Assembly: GCF_002941025.1 (NCBI RefSeq)
Contig: NZ_PTJS01000001.1
Location: forward strand, 3,596,001 to 3,660,000
Reading direction: 5' to 3'
DNA length: 64,000 nt
Source of the DNA: Streptomyces sp. QL37
Lineage (GTDB): Bacteria > Actinomycetota > Actinomycetes > Streptomycetales > Streptomycetaceae
Below are positions 62,801-64,000 of this stretch, in pieces. The notes beneath the pieces were generated by a model, which worked only from the letters and a program-made list of their open reading frames with translations, made no database searches and had not been told where the DNA came from. Each line of letters begins with the position of its first letter. Positions within the stretch are counted from its first letter, which is position 1. The translations under genes were made by a program, and so were the position numbers.

Positions 62801-62829
62801 GGCACCCGCACACCCACACGTTCCACTCC

Positions 62830-62858
62830 GGACCCCGCTGATCGACTCGGCGGGGTCC
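62830..62858 (+). terminator. Terminator after the zinc-ribbon gene
   Basis: GGACCCCGC (62830-62838) pairs with GCGGGGTCC (62850-62858), 11-base loop, 29 bp after the stop. Confidence 0.65.
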
Positions 62859-62888
62859 TGGCCGTGCGCGCCCCGTTAGTGTGACCGC

Positions 62889-63737
62889 ATGGTGAACGCA
62901 GAAACGGCTACAGCGGAAATCGGTGTCATCGGCGGATCGGGCTTCTACTCCTTCCTGGAGGACGTCACCGAGGTCCAGGTGGACACCCCGTACGGGGCGC
63001 CGAGCGACTCCCTCTTCCTGGGGGAGATCGCGGGCCGCCGGGTGGCCTTCCTCCCGCGGCACGGCCGCGGCCACCACCTCCCGCCGCACCGGATCAACTA
63101 CCGCGCCAACCTCTGGGCGCTGCGTTCCGTCGGCGTACGCCAGGTGCTCGGTCCGTGCGCGGTCGGCGGCCTGCGTCCGGAGTACGGCCCCGGCACCCTG
63201 CTCGTACCGGACCAGATGGTCGACCGTACGAAGACCCGCACGCAGACGTACTACGACGGTGAGCCCCTGGCCGACGGCACCGAGCCGAACGTGGTGCACC
63301 TCGGCTTCGCCGACCCGTACTGCCCCGAGGGCCGCAAGGCGGCCCTCGCCGCGGCGCGCGGACGTGACTGGGAGCCGGTGGACGGCGGAACCCTGGTCGT
63401 GGTCGAGGGCCCGCGCTTCTCGACCCGCGCGGAGTCGCGCTGGCACGCCGCGATGGGCTGGTCCGTCGTCGGGATGACCGGGCATCCCGAGGCGGTTCTC
63501 GCCCGTGAACTGAGCCTCTGCTACACGACGCTGACGCTGGTGACGGACCTCGACGCGGGGGCCGAGGCCGGTGAGGGCGTGAGCCACGCCGAGGTGCTCG
63601 AGGTGTTCGCGGCCAACGTGGACCGGCTGCGGTCGGTGCTCTTCGACGCGGTGGCCGCCCTGCCCGCGAACGAGGGCCGTGACTGCGTGTGCGCCCACGC
63701 GCTGGACGGGGTCGATACGGGGATCGAGCTGCCGTAG
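62889..63737 (+). CDS. mtnP: S-methyl-5'-thioadenosine phosphorylase / PNP family 2
   Basis: 282 aa. Opens IGVIGGSGFYSFLEDV, phosphate loop FLPRHGRGHHLPPHRINYRA, and VVVEGPRFSTRAESRWHAAM, then VGMTGHPEAVLARELSLCYT. It phosphorolyses methylthioadenosine in methionine salvage; some actinomycete members prefer other purine nucleosides. The TGHPE loop (human MTAP has T-x-x-PE) leaves specificity open. Confidence 0.92.
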   Translation: MVNAETATAEIGVIGGSGFYSFLEDVTEVQVDTPYGAPSDSLFLGEIAGRRVAFLPRHGRGHHLPPHRINYRANLWALRSVGVRQVLGPCAVGGLRPEYGPGTLLVPDQMVDRTKTRTQTYYDGEPLADGTEPNVVHLGFADPYCPEGRKAALAAARGRDWEPVDGGTLVVVEGPRFSTRAESRWHAAMGWSVVGMTGHPEAVLARELSLCYTTLTLVTDLDAGAEAGEGVSHAEVLEVFAANVDRLRSVLFDAVAALPANEGRDCVCAHALDGVDTGIELP

Positions 63738-63913
63738 CCCGACACGTCACCGGCGTCGGACTCGCGGCCCGCCCGCTTCCGACCCGTACGGGTGGCCGGG
63801 TTTTCCACATCGTGGGGACTGTCCACAGGGCCGGGCGGGATTTCCGCGGAGGGTGGATCGTGAGGGGGTCCGGCGATCCCGCGGGACTCCCCTCACGGCA
63901 GGTGGTGTTGGCC

Positions 63914-64000
63914 ATGTTCCCGTCGGTGCCCGATACACGTCCCGCGCCTCCCGCGCCCTGCGAGGTCCCCTTCTTCGGGCCCCTGCGGGTGCGGGGCGGC
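63914..64000 (+). CDS. N-terminal fragment of an unidentified protein
   Basis: From an ATG at 63914 (MFPSVPDTRPAPPAPCEVPF), open to the window end; an upstream in-frame GTG at 63860 is possible. Only 29 Pro-rich residues are visible, so no family can be named. Confidence 0.45.
   Translation, partial: MFPSVPDTRPAPPAPCEVPFFGPLRVRGG

Overview
The window is ordinary-looking chromosome from a Streptomyces (or very close relative). The evidence is very high GC with strong third-position GC, many GTG and TTG starts, and actinomycete-specific genes: an SsgA-family sporulation protein, the divisome protein SepX/GlpR, a DUF574 methyltransferase, a tricorn protease, and PMT-type protein O-mannosylation. 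No phage, insertion sequence, CRISPR array, defence island or large biosynthetic cluster was seen.

Layout. 1-7 kb: the end of a LuxR-type regulator, two paralogous membrane-anchored beta-propeller proteins with Pro/Gly/Gln/Tyr-rich heads, and an ABC-F ATPase. 7-16 kb: a lipoprotein, an acyltransferase, then the housekeeping block ispE, ksgA, a shortened Rpf-like gene, tatD-type hydrolase, a CxxC protein and rsmI, with pmt divergent. 15.7-20.2 kb: a double-domain TetR regulator convergent with a secreted Lcp-like (rubber oxygenase) protein, then a class B penicillin-binding protein. 20.2-27.5 kb: a divergent FCD-type GntR regulator and a BMP-family ABC importer (lipoprotein, double ATPase, two permeases) followed by an ornithine-cyclodeaminase-family enzyme. 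The ATPase/permease junction carries a 711-bp palindromic insert made of partial copies of the ATPase gene, which is probably an assembly artefact.

27.5-36.4 kb: an I36-like secreted inhibitor, an ArsR-type regulator, a YbaK deacylase with a DMT transporter, a GNAT enzyme, a serine hydrolase/SDR pair, a nickel/cobalt ECF transporter operon (fused MN, Q, O) behind a Nur-type box, and ssgE. 36.4-43.4 kb: a TetR-MMPL exporter operon divergent from a tricorn protease, with two palindromic operators between. 43.4-47.6 kb: a three-gene operon (Baeyer-Villiger monooxygenase, alpha/beta hydrolase, SDR) divergent from a MerR regulator. 47.6-56.2 kb: exonuclease III, GNAT, DUF574 methyltransferase, tRNA-Ala(CGC), sepX, and the galU-glp(moeA)-moaC-mog-GNAT operon, then 5-formyl-THF cyclo-ligase. 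56.2-64 kb: penicillin acylase, a cation/proton antiporter with a TrkA-C domain, an MFS transporter, an FmdB-type zinc-ribbon protein, an MTA phosphorylase, and the start of an unidentified gene.

The most notable items are the palindromic insert, the catalytic-domain-less Rpf relative, the regulator without a phospho-acceptor Asp, the Nur box, the paired TetR operators, and the Lcp/double-TetR pair.
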